DNA from: Jaltomata sinuosa
Taxonomy: Eukaryota; Streptophyta; Magnoliopsida; Solanales; Solanaceae
Assembly (NCBI GenBank): GCA_003996215.1
Contig: QJPP01001426.1
Location: 62,001-126,000, forward strand
DNA length: 64,000 nt
Reading direction: 5' to 3'
Shown: one piece after another, positions 35,401-46,547 of the stretch
How the letters are laid out: every line of letters starts with the position of its first letter
How positions within the stretch are numbered: the first letter of the stretch is position 1
Made by a program: the position numbers and the translations under genes
The notes under the pieces: generated by a model
What the model saw: the letters and a program-made list of their open reading frames with translations, nothing else
Database searches by the model: none
Told to the model about the DNA's origin: nothing

Positions 35401-35837
35401 TTAAGCTGAGAAAATAAAACTGTTTAATCTCTGTATTGACTTCAAATGTGAACAGAACTGCTTAAAATTTCTGTCATGTTATCCTGCCTGTTATCATTGC
35501 TTTCATCATTGGTTCAGAGTGGAGATAGATTCGTCGTGAAGGTGCGAATATCTGACTCTTCAGCTGTTCGTTTGTTTTTCGAACACTTCATCTTCAAGCT
35601 TCCAAATCAAGAGGTCAGTTATATTACCATTCAACTACCTATAATTGAAGAGGGAAAATAGCAGAAAGCTATTTTATAACTTCTCAAATCTTACTGTATT
35701 TTCTTAAATTTTCCCAGCCCATCTTGGAGGCAACAGGAATAGCAGTGTGGCTTAATAAAAGTTACCGTCCTGTCCGAATTCCTTCAGAGTTCAGATCAAA
35801 ATTTGTTCAGTACATTCGCCAGGAGGCATCTAACTAA
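29481..35837 (+). CDS. MKS2: Plastid acyl-ACP thioesterase, methylketone synthase 2-like
   Basis: Five exons: 29481-29677, 30628-30728, 34028-34137, 35518-35613 and 35718-35837. All have GT-AG borders and give one frame of 207 residues, about the length I recall for tomato-group MKS2. The Met at 29481 starts a Ser/Pro/Arg-rich plastid transit peptide of about 60 residues, ending before LKGGQG. The hotdog thioesterase domain follows, with LDQYGVVNNATY (catalytic-type Asp), YCQHC, DALALTELSLKYLAPL, SGDRFVV and ARGIAVWL-like blocks, ending in SYRPVRIPSEF. MKS2 enzymes hydrolyse 3-ketoacyl-ACP made by plastid fatty-acid synthesis, releasing 3-ketoacids that MKS1 or spontaneous decarboxylation turns into methylketones. 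No stop or frameshift is seen. Introns 1 and 2 carry a MITE, a palindromic repeat and a LINE remnant. No MKS1-like gene lies in the window. Confidence 0.93.
29698..29930. mobile_element. Stowaway-like MITE in MKS2-like intron 1
   Basis: Starts CTCCCTTCGTCCCAATTTAT after TA and ends GTGGACGGAGGGAG before TA. It begins 20 bases downstream of the exon 1 donor. Confidence 0.85.
29937..30070. repeat. Short tandem duplication in intron 1
   Basis: The block GATCTTGTAAAATGGAAAG followed by TTTGAAGTCAAATT occurs twice, separated by about 60 bases, each next to TATAGAAAGGT. Confidence 0.8.
33112..33284. repeat. Palindrome of GATGTATC repeats in intron 2
   Basis: Two arms of roughly 70 bases (33112-33180 and 33213-33284) are near-perfect complements, each made of GATGTATC or GATACATC units alternating with GAGGTGAGG-type spacers. 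The arms could fold into a long hairpin. The wider flanks are not mirrored, so it is either the core of a MITE or an inverted duplication. Confidence 0.85.
33376..33517 (-). pseudogene. LINE remnant, zf-RVT region
   Basis: The minus strand reads LQKRG, then CNLC, KEEAE and YLFLVC, which is the zinc-binding tail found after the reverse transcriptase of plant LINEs. Only about 45 residues remain in frame, and stops occur upstream. It lies antisense in intron 2 of the MKS2-like gene. Confidence 0.65.
34858..34905 (+). mobile_element. SINE core fragment in intron 3
   Basis: TACCCTCCCCAGACCCCACC followed by TGTGGGATTA matches the conserved core of the Solanaceae SINE. Both ends are lost. Confidence 0.5.
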
Positions 35838-36027
35838 TGTGCTTGTTCTACAATATCCAGAAGAGTTCTTTGATCAAACATTTTTCTGACGTGAAAATTT
35901 GCTCTATTTTTATACTGGACCAAAAGATCTGGCAATGTATATAATTTCCTTGGTTAATATCACTTTTGGTCCCTCAATTTTTAATAAATTCTGAATTTAG
36001 TCCTTGCTTCTCTTCCTTCATATGGTA

Positions 36028-36096
36028 GGGTAAAGTTGCGTAAACACCACTCTCTCCATACCCCATTTGTGGGATTACACTGGGTATGTTGTTGTT
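36028..36096 (+). mobile_element. Truncated SINE downstream of the MKS2-like gene
   Basis: Carries GGGTAAAGTTGCGTA, CCCCATTTGTGGGATTACAC and TGGGTATGTTGTTG, the 3' half of the SINE with its TTG tail. It may lie within or just past the 3' untranslated region. Confidence 0.65.
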
Positions 36097-36261
36097 TCTG
36101 AATTTAGTCCTTGTAATATCTAAGCACATTTAATCTTCAATTAGTTGAAACATGCACTTCTGATCCCTTTACATATGAATATTTACAAATTTACCATGAT
36201 TATCAATTGCTCACCATTTAATTATCCATGTGTTGTGTAAAGTTTCTATTGTTACTCTATT

Positions 36262-36569
36262 GACAAAATACATAAATGTGCCCTTTAACTTGACTTCAAC
36301 TTGCATCTATGCCCTTCAACATTGGGTGTGCACAAGTAGACACTTAAACTTCTATAAAGTTGAACAAGTAGACACATGTGTCCTATGTGGCATCCTATGT
36401 GGCCAATTCGTGTCCTACAGGGCATCCTACGTGTATTATGCCACATAGGACACGTGTGCCTACTTGTTCAACTTTATACAAGTTTAAGTGTCTACTTGTG
36501 CACATCCAAAGTTGAAGGTCATAGATGTGAATTGATGCCAAGTTAAATGGCACATTTATGTATTATGCC
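36262..36569. mobile_element. Palindromic Mutator-type MITE with 9-bp duplication
   Basis: 308 bases that are complementary nearly end to end: GACAAAATACATAAATGTGCC faces GGCACATTTATGTATTATGCC, and AAGTAGACACTTAAACTT is mirrored inside. TACTCTATT precedes it at 36253-36261 and follows at 36570-36578, a perfect 9-bp duplication that fits the Mutator superfamily. No coding capacity. It lies about 425 bases after the MKS2-like stop codon. Confidence 0.9.
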
Positions 36570-36578
36570 TACTCTATT

Positions 36579-37390
36579 TGATAGGAATATAGTTCGAAAA
36601 ATAGTTTAAATATAACATATTTCTTTCATAAAGAGATCGAAAATACATATTTCAATTAATTAAAGGTTTAATTTATTAGTCAAATTAATTGTTCGATGTC
36701 TGCTCGTCCTCCCCTCTTCAATTCCCAATCCCTTATGGGAATCAAACTCGTGTCTTCGACATGAAAAGACGATGATATTTGACTTTCTGGGTTCACCAGA
36801 TCAAAGAATCTCATCAATCAAGGAAGAGGAAAGAGAGCAATATATTCCCCTGCTTTACTTGAACCCTCTATTCATTCAACAGAACTTCTCATTATTGACC
36901 GAGGACTCTCATAATTTGGTCAGTTGACCAATTTTTATGGTTAAATTAAATTACTTTATTCCAATTTAACTCTTTCAAATTTAAATCTTAAAAGTCAAGA
37001 ATTATACTATTTTGGACAACAACTTATTCTAGTCTATTTGTTCTTTTTCCATGAAAGTTCAAATTTTATATCTTTTTGGGTGCAAGTTCAAAGTATATAT
37101 AATATGTCCCCGAGGTAATATTTTCTTAGTTTTGACTTATTATGAGTCAATTTGATCATCAAAGTCATGAATGGGAAACGGAAAATTAGGATAAATGATA
37201 AGAAAGCTAGCTTGCTTTTCTTTTGGACAAGTGACGAATTATGTAATGGTCGATTTTTTTATGATAAGACACTATTATCACACAACTTAATAAAAATATT
37301 TTGTCAAATTTTCAATTCTAGAATAACTGATGAAATCTATCAATGGAGATTAATAGCTAAGCCATGCAAATACTTAGATAGAGAGAAGGT
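36579..37390. other. Intergenic, no gene seen
   Basis: AT-rich. The small plus-strand frame at 37152-37418 has no recognised motif and overlaps the end of the copia fragment. Confidence 0.4.
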
Positions 37391-38279
37391 TCAAACAGAT
37401 ACTTTAATTGGCACATGATGAATCTTGATCATACCTTGAACCAATTTCTCTCTTACAAAATAACAGTTAATATCAAAGTGCTTTATTCTTTTATGAATAA
37501 TTGAGTTGGCTACAATCTGAATTGCAACCTTACAGTCATAGTAAGTGTCCGCAGGTTGCCTGATTGCTACTTCTACCTCCTTGAATAGCCCAATCAGCCA
37601 TGTGATTTCAGTCACAATTAAGACCATGCTCCTAGATTCTACCTCAGCTGAACTTCTAGCAACTGTCTCTTGCTTCTTAGACTTTCAAGACATCAAGGCA
37701 TCCCCAAACTTCACCAAGTACTCTGTGACCGACCTTCTTGTTTGCAGACAAGATCCCCAGTTTGAGTCACAAAAGGTAGTCAGCATATTAGTGACATGAG
37801 AGGGCATAAACAACCCAGACCAGAGGCTGATTTGATATATCTAACTACTCTTAGAGCAACCTCCACGTGAGACTCCTTGGAGGCATACATATATTGGCTT
37901 AGGATTTGCATTACAAATGATATATCAACTTTAGTTATGGTAAGATATAGCAATCTTCTCACAAGCCTTTGATATCTTCCAATGTCTGCCAAAAAGGCTT
38001 GTCTTCAGGCTCATTGCTTGACCCTTGCACATGAGTGTCATACTCAATGGATGTCAGCTTCATATTGGCCTTCAGGGGAGCATACACTAGCTTGGTACCA
38101 CTCAATCCCATCTTAGAGACTAACTCTAGAGCATACTTGCACTGGCTCATGACAATACCAACTTTGGATCTAGCAAATTCAATTCCAAAGAAGAACTTCA
38201 ACTCTCCCAAATCCTTTATTTTGAACTTCAGCTTGAGATCATTTCTGATTTTGAGGATATGAGTGTTATTGTTGTCCAT
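37391..38279 (-). pseudogene. Copia pol fragment (RT end to RNase H)
   Basis: On the minus strand the pieces 38279-37959, 37992-37780 and 37627-37391 match successive parts of Ty1/copia reverse transcriptase and RNase H: FKIKDLGELKFFFGIEFARS, then KYALELVSKMGL, YQRLVRRLLYLTITKVDISF, and later a CDxNWGSC/TRRSVTEY-like and KHFDINCYFVREK region. Frame changes and a stop separate them, so it is dead. The upstream part of pol is cut off at 38280, where an LTR begins. Confidence 0.8.
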
Positions 38280-39248
38280 TACTTTTTGATAACGCCCAAA
38301 CTACACCTCCAATTAGGAAGCGTAAGCGGTCGTAGTCAAATATAGAACCCAACTAGGTTGGGGTCGAATCCCACAGAGAATACGGTGCAAATTCAAGTCG
38401 TTAGTGAATTATGTGACTAATAGTCAATAGTTTCCGGTAAATAAAAGGGGGGGTTTTGTGTGAACAATGTGTAAACAAAACAACAATAATGTAAGAGTGA
38501 TAATCAATAGGAGAGAGCGAACTAGGGAAGTGTTTACCATGGCGTTGGTAACAATGTCGATTCTAGGCTTAATCGAGTTCTTTTTATATGCGTGTCACGA
38601 TGTGATTGAATTAATGGTATCGTCTAAAGTTTTTCAACCAAATAGACGAATTTTCTTTTATCTTCTCTCGATCTCAAAAAGGTGTGCTTTTAGATTTCAA
38701 TCCTAAACATCAAGTAGATTAATCTAGTTACAGCATTAATCATAAGACGAGAGTTGGTAGTCTCGAATCCTCGTCGTTAATCAAGTTTCCCGGTTTTAAT
38801 CTCTTTACTCAAGCAAATTAAACCTAGGTATGTTCTAATGTTTGCAACCACTAGAAAACGTTACACAATGTATGATTAACAACGTGACAACATATATATT
38901 GAACCCGACGCTACCCGGAATCTATCTTGCTACGTTTGCCATGGCTCCCACAACCCTAGTTGTGGGAGTTTAGTTAATCATGCTATAAAGAAAAGAGAAG
39001 ATAATTGTATTCATAATAAAGAGAAGGGATTCTTACAATATAATGAGAACAATCTTCAATAATCCAAGAACACGAAAAACCAAGATCCCAAGAACAATTC
39101 AAGAACACGAATTCAAGAAGAGAAAAACGTGTTTCTTGCTCTCAAAGTTTCGCTCAAATCTCTCCTAAAATTATTGTAAAAACGTGATTTGCATAATGAA
39201 TAAAATAAACCTAACATAGGGTATTTATAGGAATCTAGGAAACACAAT

Positions 39249-39460
39249 CCCAAACGCATTAGGAATCCGAGAAACCAAATCCCAAACGCATTAGGAATCC
39301 GAGAAACCAAATCCCAAACGCATTAGGAATCCGAGAAACCAAATCCCAAACGCATTAGGAATCCGAGAAACCAAATCCCAAACGCATTAGGAATCCGAGA
39401 AACCAAATCCCAAACGCATTAGGAATCCGAGAAACCAAATCCCAAACACGGTAGGAATCC
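39249..39460. repeat. 32-bp minisatellite, ~6.6 copies
   Basis: Units start at 39249, 39281, 39313, 39345, 39377, 39409 and 39441 with CCCAAACGCATTAGGAATCC and a GAGAAACCAAAT linker. The middle copies are identical; the last is mutated. It lies inside solo LTR F. Confidence 0.95.
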
Positions 39461-39461
39461 T

Positions 39462-39549
39462 AATCGCGGGCTGCCTTGGTGCGACACTGCTTTGGTGTGA
39501 CGGTTAATCGTGGGCTGCCTTGGTGCGACACTGCTTTGGTGTGACGGTT
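39462..39549. repeat. 44-bp direct duplication
   Basis: ATCGCGGGCTGCCTTGGTGC and the following 24 bases occur twice in tandem with one or two changes, next to the GTGACGG dyads of LTR F. Confidence 0.9.
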
Positions 39550-39786
39550 TGGGTGACGGACCGTCACCACCTTGTTGGCTTGGGCTTGGCGATCCGTCAC
39601 GAGCTTGACGGCCCGTCACTCTTATCCAGAATGCTCTTTTTGCTCGTATTTCCTTCCGTTTCCATGTTTGTCCCTATTTCCTGAAAACATAACATAAAAC
39701 CATCAAAAACGATAATGGTTGCTTGAAAACGCACGATTGTTCTTAGTTAAAAGGAGTCAAAAGTGACGTAAATTAACGGCACATCA

Positions 39787-42700
39787 GTATCCATCCAGAG
39801 TTGACAGGCACCATGCGTCAGAGCCGAGCTTCCATAGGTTGTTACGGTTGTGGAGTGGTTGGTCACTTTGCTAGAGATTGTCCTCGGCGAGGGATTGTTG
39901 AGCCTTCAGCTTTGACTACTCAGTCCAGAGTTAGGTGTCATTAGTCTAATGCCCCTCTTGGTGGGCCCGAGGTAGAGGTTCCTGATATCGTTACATCAGG
40001 TATAGCTTTTTATTACCATCGGTTGGAAATAACATTGTTCGCATTGCTATTCTATCCTTTTTTGTGTTTTTCTTATGTGGCTACCTATTTTCCTTGTTTA
40101 GTTGTTTTACTACTTATGTTGTAGTATTGTTGTGTGTATTCTCGATGGGTTTATTCTTTAGTAGTGGATGGGGTGAGTTTTCCTTGAGAGGTATTTTCCC
40201 AGAGTTGTAGCTCGCGGTAGGTCTTGTTAGCCTTTTTTTTGGTTGATTTTATTCGTAGTTTCATTGTGGTCCTAGACTTGTATTGAGTCTTCCTTTTCTA
40301 GCGGTCCTAGATAGTTGTTGCCTAGACTGTTATCTAGCATTTTCTAAAAGTCCATTTGTTAGTTTGATGATACCAGTGGTTGTGCCGGAGATTGAGGCTA
40401 TGTGTTAAGTCGAGTAGTGTTAGTTATGCTAGTGAGCATTGGTTGGTTTTTCTTTCTCGGGTGATTGAGTCGACCCTAATTGTTTGATTGGTTTACGAGG
40501 TTAGCCGGTATGGGCTGCCTTCCTGATTTTCTTCAGTTCCTTGTCTGGTTGGGTTGTCTTCTTGTTTTTCCCCTGTTCTAGTTGGTTTGAGTTTCCATCA
40601 TCGTATTGTGGTTGAGCTTTTAATTGTGGCATGGTGGTCGAGTTCCGACTGTAGCATTTTTGGCTAAGCATCGACTATAGCATTGTGGTTGAGTTTCGAC
40701 TATGGAATTGCGGCTAAATGTTATTAGTAGCTTTATGGTTGAGTTGGGCATTCAACCTACTCTCGTCCTGTCGCATCAAGTGTTGCCAGTAAGAGTTGTA
40801 GGAGCTAAGGGAACAACTCCAGAGTCTTCTGAGGATGAATTTGTGGAATTTAGTGCATCCTTGGAAAAGGGATTCATTTGGTTTACGAAGGAGGGTGATG
40901 ACTCCTTGTGTATATGTATGTGTTCTAGTAGCTGACTGAGGTGGTGATCGAGAGTTTTATTTGTCTTGCATGTTGGTGACTTGCATCGATCGAGTTCAGG
41001 TTGTGGTGTCATTTCCTTTAATAAACTCAAGGTCAGAATTCCTTCTAGTCTGAGATTAAGGTAGTGGTCATTTCTAGTACTACCTTTGGGAGCTTGTTGC
41101 ATCAGCTTTGGCTTCCTTGTTATCTTCTTTAGGGGAAACCAAGTTTCAGTAGCATCTACGGATTGGGAAAATTATGTATTTATGGCCTAGTTGGCTCCAA
41201 CTCTATTAGTGTCCTTCGATTGAGGATAAGTCTACTTGTGGGTTTGACAAGAGCATTGATTGGTAAAATTGGTGATGGATTTCAGAATCATGGCTTAGCA
41301 GACTACTTTGGGTGGTTCGTGGAAGTTTCCCTTTGGTTGCAGTATCCTTGTGCCGGGAGGCAGTGGGTGCAGGCAACTTGGCTTTTTTACTTCAGTTTTG
41401 GAGTGGTTGTTGGCCTTGGACACCTAGTCCTTGTCTAACCTTTGAGTTAGGCTGGACATTCCAAATTTTAACGGTGTTCTTGATAGTACGAGGTTCCTTC
41501 TACCTTGGTTGGACAGACTTAGTAGCGTAAGTTCGAGATTTTGCAGTGGTGTATGCTATATGTGACCAGGTTGTATGGATTGAGACTAGCGGGGCTACTT
41601 TAGATTCTGGTGGTGCATTGAGATTGATGGCTGCCTTTGTATTTCGAGGGTTGAAATCTTGATTTGGTGGACTCTCCGAGTGGTGGTCTGTTTTGTGGGA
41701 TTCCAGCGTTTGTTAGACTCTGCTAGTATGGGCCAAGAGTTGCGATGTGTTTGATGCTTTCAGAGTTAGTGGTTCATGTGCAGATGCAGTAGACTGAATG
41801 GTTTTGAGCCAAAGGGGTAAGTTTAAGTATATGCAAAATTTCTATAGCTAGATGGTGACCTTGGACCTCAGACACATTTTTCCTTGCCTTCAGGGTGTTT
41901 TGACTTGATATTTATGGCATGGTAGGCTTCTTTCTGAGGTACGGTTAGTAAGGCAATTTCAAAATTGAATGGTGTTTGAGTATTCAGAGTAGCAGTAGTG
42001 TCTTGTATAGTTTGGAGCTTAGTTGATGGCTACAAACTTTGTGGTAGGCTTACCACACTTCTTGCAGAGGCTTGGTCTTTGTTTCGGTCTTTTGGGAAGG
42101 TTGCTCTAGTTCATTCGCTTGTAGTTGATTCAGACTTGGCACGGCTCAGCGAGGGTGGGTTTCGTTTGATAGTTGAGAAATTCTTTATTGGCACCGAGTG
42201 TTCATACATGCCTTTCCCAACCCTGGTGTGCGAGTGTCAATCGAGTTCCAATGGTTGATTCAGTTGGGTTCAGATATCTAGTTGATGTTAGCAAAAGTGT
42301 TTGTTCATTGGTTGATGGTTAGTCGGGACATGTAACTCCAGTTTTTAATGATATGCTAGGGGTTATTATCTTGGATGCCAAAGGCTAGTAGGCTATAGCT
42401 TGACTTGGATACAATCTGAGTGTAAAGATGACTTCATTTTGAAGTGGTGTACGAGCAGGAACTATGGATCTCCGGTGTGTCAGTTGATGCTTCGAGGGTG
42501 GCATGGGTGTTTGACTTATATGAAGCTTCCTATTTGTGGTGAAAAAGGATTCACTTCAGAATAAAAGGGTTTTGCAGATCAGTGGGTTCATGAGTTGGAG
42601 TTTTAGGTTGATGGCTTTCTTAATGAACTTGGTTGTGGGTTCGAGGATTCAAGTTCTGTGTGTTGATCGCCTTGGTTCTCTGGTTTTGGTGTTGTGTCGG

Positions 42701-42967
42701 TGCCTTCCGGTTGAGATTTTTGAGGTTCAGTTTAGGTTGGTAGATCTTTTGAGTTTTGGAGTTAAAGGTAGGAATCTAGCTTGGCTAAGCGTGGAGTTTT
42801 GGGTTGTTTGCTTTGCTTGGTTCCGTTCTGTTGGGTTCCATCTGGTCGAGGAGGCTACCCAGGTTGTCCGAGAGAGTGGTGCGGGCTTTGTATCCGCTTT
42901 TATTGAATCTTTAGGGTTTCCTTCTTTCCTGACATTCGAGGACGAAAGTCTTTTTAGTAGTGGATGA
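39787..42967 (+). pseudogene. Decayed chromovirus interior (element A)
   Basis: A gag zinc knuckle is clear at 39840-39881 (CYGCGVVGHFARDC, C-x2-C-x4-H-x4-C). Later, 41310-41480 corresponds to the end of RNase H and 41530-41640 to the region before integrase of element B, and the 3' end has the same AAAGTCTTTTTAGTAGTGG lead into the LTR. Between these, 40080-41250 and 41700-42900 no longer show recognisable RT or integrase, and length is much reduced. Open frames here have no intact domain. Heavy decay plus internal deletion is the simplest reading. Confidence 0.6.
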
Positions 42968-45900
42968 TGTAATGACCCTTCCGGTCATTGATGCATTTTC
43001 ACCTTTTTTGTACAGTTAGAGCTTGCCTGTAGCAGTCTCAAGTCATTTATAGCTTGTTGGGACTGGTAGTTTGGTGCCCAGGCCATTTGTTTGGTCTTTA
43101 TGGCCGCTTCCCAGTTTTAGAGCCTTAACTTTGGAAATCGTTGACTTCAGTCACATTCTTAGATATCGTGCTCGAAATTAAATTTTGACAGTTCTGTTAG
43201 CTCTGGAGTGTGGACTTTGGTATAATTGAACCGTTGATCTGGATCTGGGAGCTTTTCAGCTTGGAATTATCTCTCATTTTGTGTTTTTAGGTCAGTTGGA
43301 CTTGTTTGGTTGCCTTTGGTCAACATTTGGAAGATATGGCCTGGGATGAAAATTCCGTCAGCGCTATTAGCTCCAGAATGTCGAGTTTAGGCTAGAGGAC
43401 CATTGGTTCAGGTCCCGAGGCTTCCAAACTTGATTTCAGCCCTTGGGTTCCGGTTTGGAATTGTTGGCCTAAAGGTTGATTTTGGGCGTGGGGCCCACGT
43501 TTCATTAAATTGACCTCAATCAGGATTTTCGTCGATTCTGTTAGATCTGGAATGCCATTTATAGCTGAATATCTTAGGTCATTTGTGTTCGCGGGACCCC
43601 GGATGCATTCCCGAGGGTCCGTCGAAGTTAAATTTTTTGTGGGCATGGTTGTTGGCAGCTGGTTGCTGTCATGGCACCAGCAGGCCTATGCTTACGCATG
43701 GGCATGGCTGCCTTCGTGATGAAGCAATGCCAACCGCCCATTTTCTCGGCCATTGCCTAGACGATGCCGTGGCCGCGTACGCGCTGCCGCGTACGCAGTG
43801 GCCTGGCCGTGTGCGCGATGGGCCAGCACCTGGCCTCCGCCTTCGCCAGCGCCCGACCGCATACGCGTGCCCACCTAGGCAGCGCCATGGCTGCGTACGC
43901 ATAGGCCTCGACGGACAAGCCTATTTAGTTGTTCGCAGCCCATTTTTTCAGCCTTTATCACCTTTTTCCCACTTTGTTATTTCCACCATTTTAGCTCCAA
44001 ATAACTCCATTTCTTCACCTGCTCATTTCCATATCTTGGAGGAACATTCATTGCTGATCCGAGCTCATTCCTTGTCTCTTGATTAGGTAAAATCTCTTGT
44101 TAATTTCCGTAGATTTCCATAAATTTCCCCTCTTTAAATTATGGATTCTTGGGGCTGTTTTGACCCCTTTCCATGGTCTGTTTCAGCTCAATTTTTGGGC
44201 ATGTTCTTCCGGGAATATGTGGAACACCGTGGCGTTTTTCATTTTAGGTTTTGAGTTACAGGGCCCATAGGCTCGCTTGTGACCCAGATTTTGACCCGAT
44301 TATGTTTATAGAATTATGGGTATCGTTGGTTTCATTTTTGATGCCTAGCTTATTGTGTTGATAGTGTTTTCGTGAATTAGAGCTTCCCGAAGCAGTTCAA
44401 GCTTGGACGACACCATCCCTGCAGCTAGTCATCGGACGACAGGTAGTTTATGGTTTTTGCTACCTAGACTCTGCGTATATAGGCTATAACTGCAATAATT
44501 AGCATCCTTGGGTTGGTGTTCTAGGTTGGTACCCTCAGACCTTGTCTGCATTTTCTATCCGTTTATTTCATACGTTGATTATAGTATTCGTGTAGTATTG
44601 CTATATTACCCTTGTGGCCTCGTGTGGCCTTTGTATATTCCTCTGGACCATAGACGGTGGGATATTTGGAAATGTCCGCGAGCCTCGGACATCTAGATAT
44701 TGCTTTAGGCTGGCTATCTTTGCTGTAGAACTGATCGCGCCTTTGCAGGGCCGATAAGAATATTATTGAGCCATTTTGGGCTAATTTATATTGTTTGCGA
44801 GCATATCATTCATGCAAAGGTTTTTTCTGCATGTTTTACTACTGATTTGGCTTTAGGCCTACTATAAATGACTTTCTAAACCTTGCATGGCCCCGGGGGC
44901 CCATTTTTGGTAAAATGATTATGAACGGGTTTTGGTACTGACTTTTATGGAACCTCTTGGAGTAGAGGGTATATTACAGGGATTTTATCACTAGTTTTCA
45001 TACTGATACTAGGCTCGATTATGCCGTAGTGCTAGATATGCTTTTTTACATATTTATCCACGGATACGTGCTGAGCACCCTGTTTAGGGATTTTGAGACT
45101 TGATTACTATTTTAGACCCGGATACGCTCCGGGCACCCTTTAAAAGGGTTATTGAGATTGGACTACTATTTTAGACCTGGTACAATTCTTGGCACGTACT
45201 ACGAGGTTCTATTTATTGAGCTATGTATCAAGATTCACGGTTTTAATATGTGGTCTATGAGTAGACCCCCATGGACCCTGCCATTCGTAGGCCAATAGCT
45301 ACGGGCCGACGCAGTTTGCCAGGAGGAGGGGTATACGGTGGAGTTGAGGTATACGGGTGAGCCTTTCTTGGGTCCTGCCTCTATTGGGCCTTCTAGGTAC
45401 CGGAGGGGGTAACATACGACACTATTATCATACTAGATTTATCATATCATCATCATGCATATTATATTCCTATTCCACCCTTGTTTGTTGTGTGCTCAGT
45501 GTACGCTCAGGTTGTATGACGGCCGGAGGGTTTCTTTTCACCTGATTATGTTCCTCGGTTGTATGCGCGGCCGTTGGGACTGTAGGTAGATTATATTACT
45601 CCTCTTATCCTATAGATCTTATTATGGCCTTCATTTCTCGTTTGATTAGTAGTTTTTAGCCTGTTGAGGCCCAGATTGTAAGATACTTTGGTTATTGAGG
45701 GGCTAGTGGGTCCTATATTGTTGAGGCACTGTTTATGTGGCCTTCTGAGTGATTGTGGGTTAGCGGACTCTATTCCTTATCGTGGTTTTGATTAGTGGAT
45801 CTCGGTTCTTGTAGCTTAGTCATTCCACCCTAGGGTTATACTTGAGGGATTGTTTTACGTCTATTCTTTCTTGAAATTGTTGTTTTAAGCATGATTCCAT

Positions 45901-46547
45901 TAGTGTATGGCTTCTAGTTGATTATGTTGACTTACTTTTCTTCTTTCCCCTTTTTACTTGAGGTTACCGATATATGGTCCTTCTCCTTAAACTCTCTCTC
46001 TTTATATATATTTTTATTGCAAGGACTCCAGGTGCTTTCCTTCTTCTTTCACCCGTGTTTCTGTGTTATGTATATCCTCTGTGCTAGCATTGTATGTTTC
46101 TAACTCTTGGTTAATTATTCTCCGTGCTAGTTCCATGTGCTTTCCTCTATTGCTTTGGTGACTGTTTTCTTGCTATCTGCTACTTACTATTTTTATATCT
46201 TATATGCGCTCAGTCGACTGATGATGCCTATTGGGTACTCGTTGCTTAGCAATTGGTGCTCATACTACACTTTTGCATCTTTCTGGTGCAGATATTAATG
46301 TGAGTTTTTGCTGTTAATCGCATAGAGACTCGTGCTGCTTTTGGATACTTGAGACTAGGGTGAGCGCTTGATGATCGGGGCGTGACCACATCTTATCTTT
46401 TTGGACTGTTGCTCTTTGTACTTTCAGAGACAGTTGTATATCTTATTTTGTTACTCTTAGCACTTGTATTCTATTATAAGCTTTTGTACTATCGATACCA
46501 AGTCTTGGGGTTGGTGTAGTTTAATGATATATATATATATTCAGGTT
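42968..46547 (+). mobile_element. 3' LTR of element A, interrupted by element B
   Basis: Starts TGTAATGACCCTTCCGGTCA, like the 3' LTR of element B, and follows the same order of blocks (TTTGGTGCC, a ten-base GGGCCCATAGG-like block, GATACGCTCCGGGCACCC, GCGGCCG, TCTGGTGCAG). It is strongly diverged from B. GCGTACGC occurs at 43775, 43789 and 43893 in a CpG-rich patch. The expected last ~200 bases are replaced at 46548 by the start of element B. Confidence 0.7.

Larger units (their letters stand above)
38287..39786 (-). mobile_element. Solo LTR (element F), Athila/Tat-like ends
   Basis: Reads TGATAACGCCC at one edge and ACGGCACATCA at the other. On the minus strand it ends GGCGTTATCA, like the LTRs of element C (GCGTTATCA), so the element probably points left. 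A TATAAATA box on the minus strand lies at 39222-39229, with a 32-bp minisatellite and a GTGACGG/CCGTCAC dyad cluster upstream of it. Flanking five bases (CTTTT and GTATC) do not match, so no target duplication remains. Confidence 0.7.

Noticed and set aside
39249..39460. Regularly spaced direct repeats resembling a CRISPR array
   Set aside because: Units are contiguous 32-mers without variable spacers and lie in a plant LTR, so this is a minisatellite.
42536..42967. 143-codon plus-strand frame before LTR A
   Set aside because: It occupies the place of the integrase/chromodomain end in element B and ends at the LTR start, but shows no domain; treated as decayed interior.
43583..44086. 167-codon plus-strand frame rich in Arg/Pro/His
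   Set aside because: It lies in the CpG-rich patch of LTR A; the same position in LTR B has no such frame.
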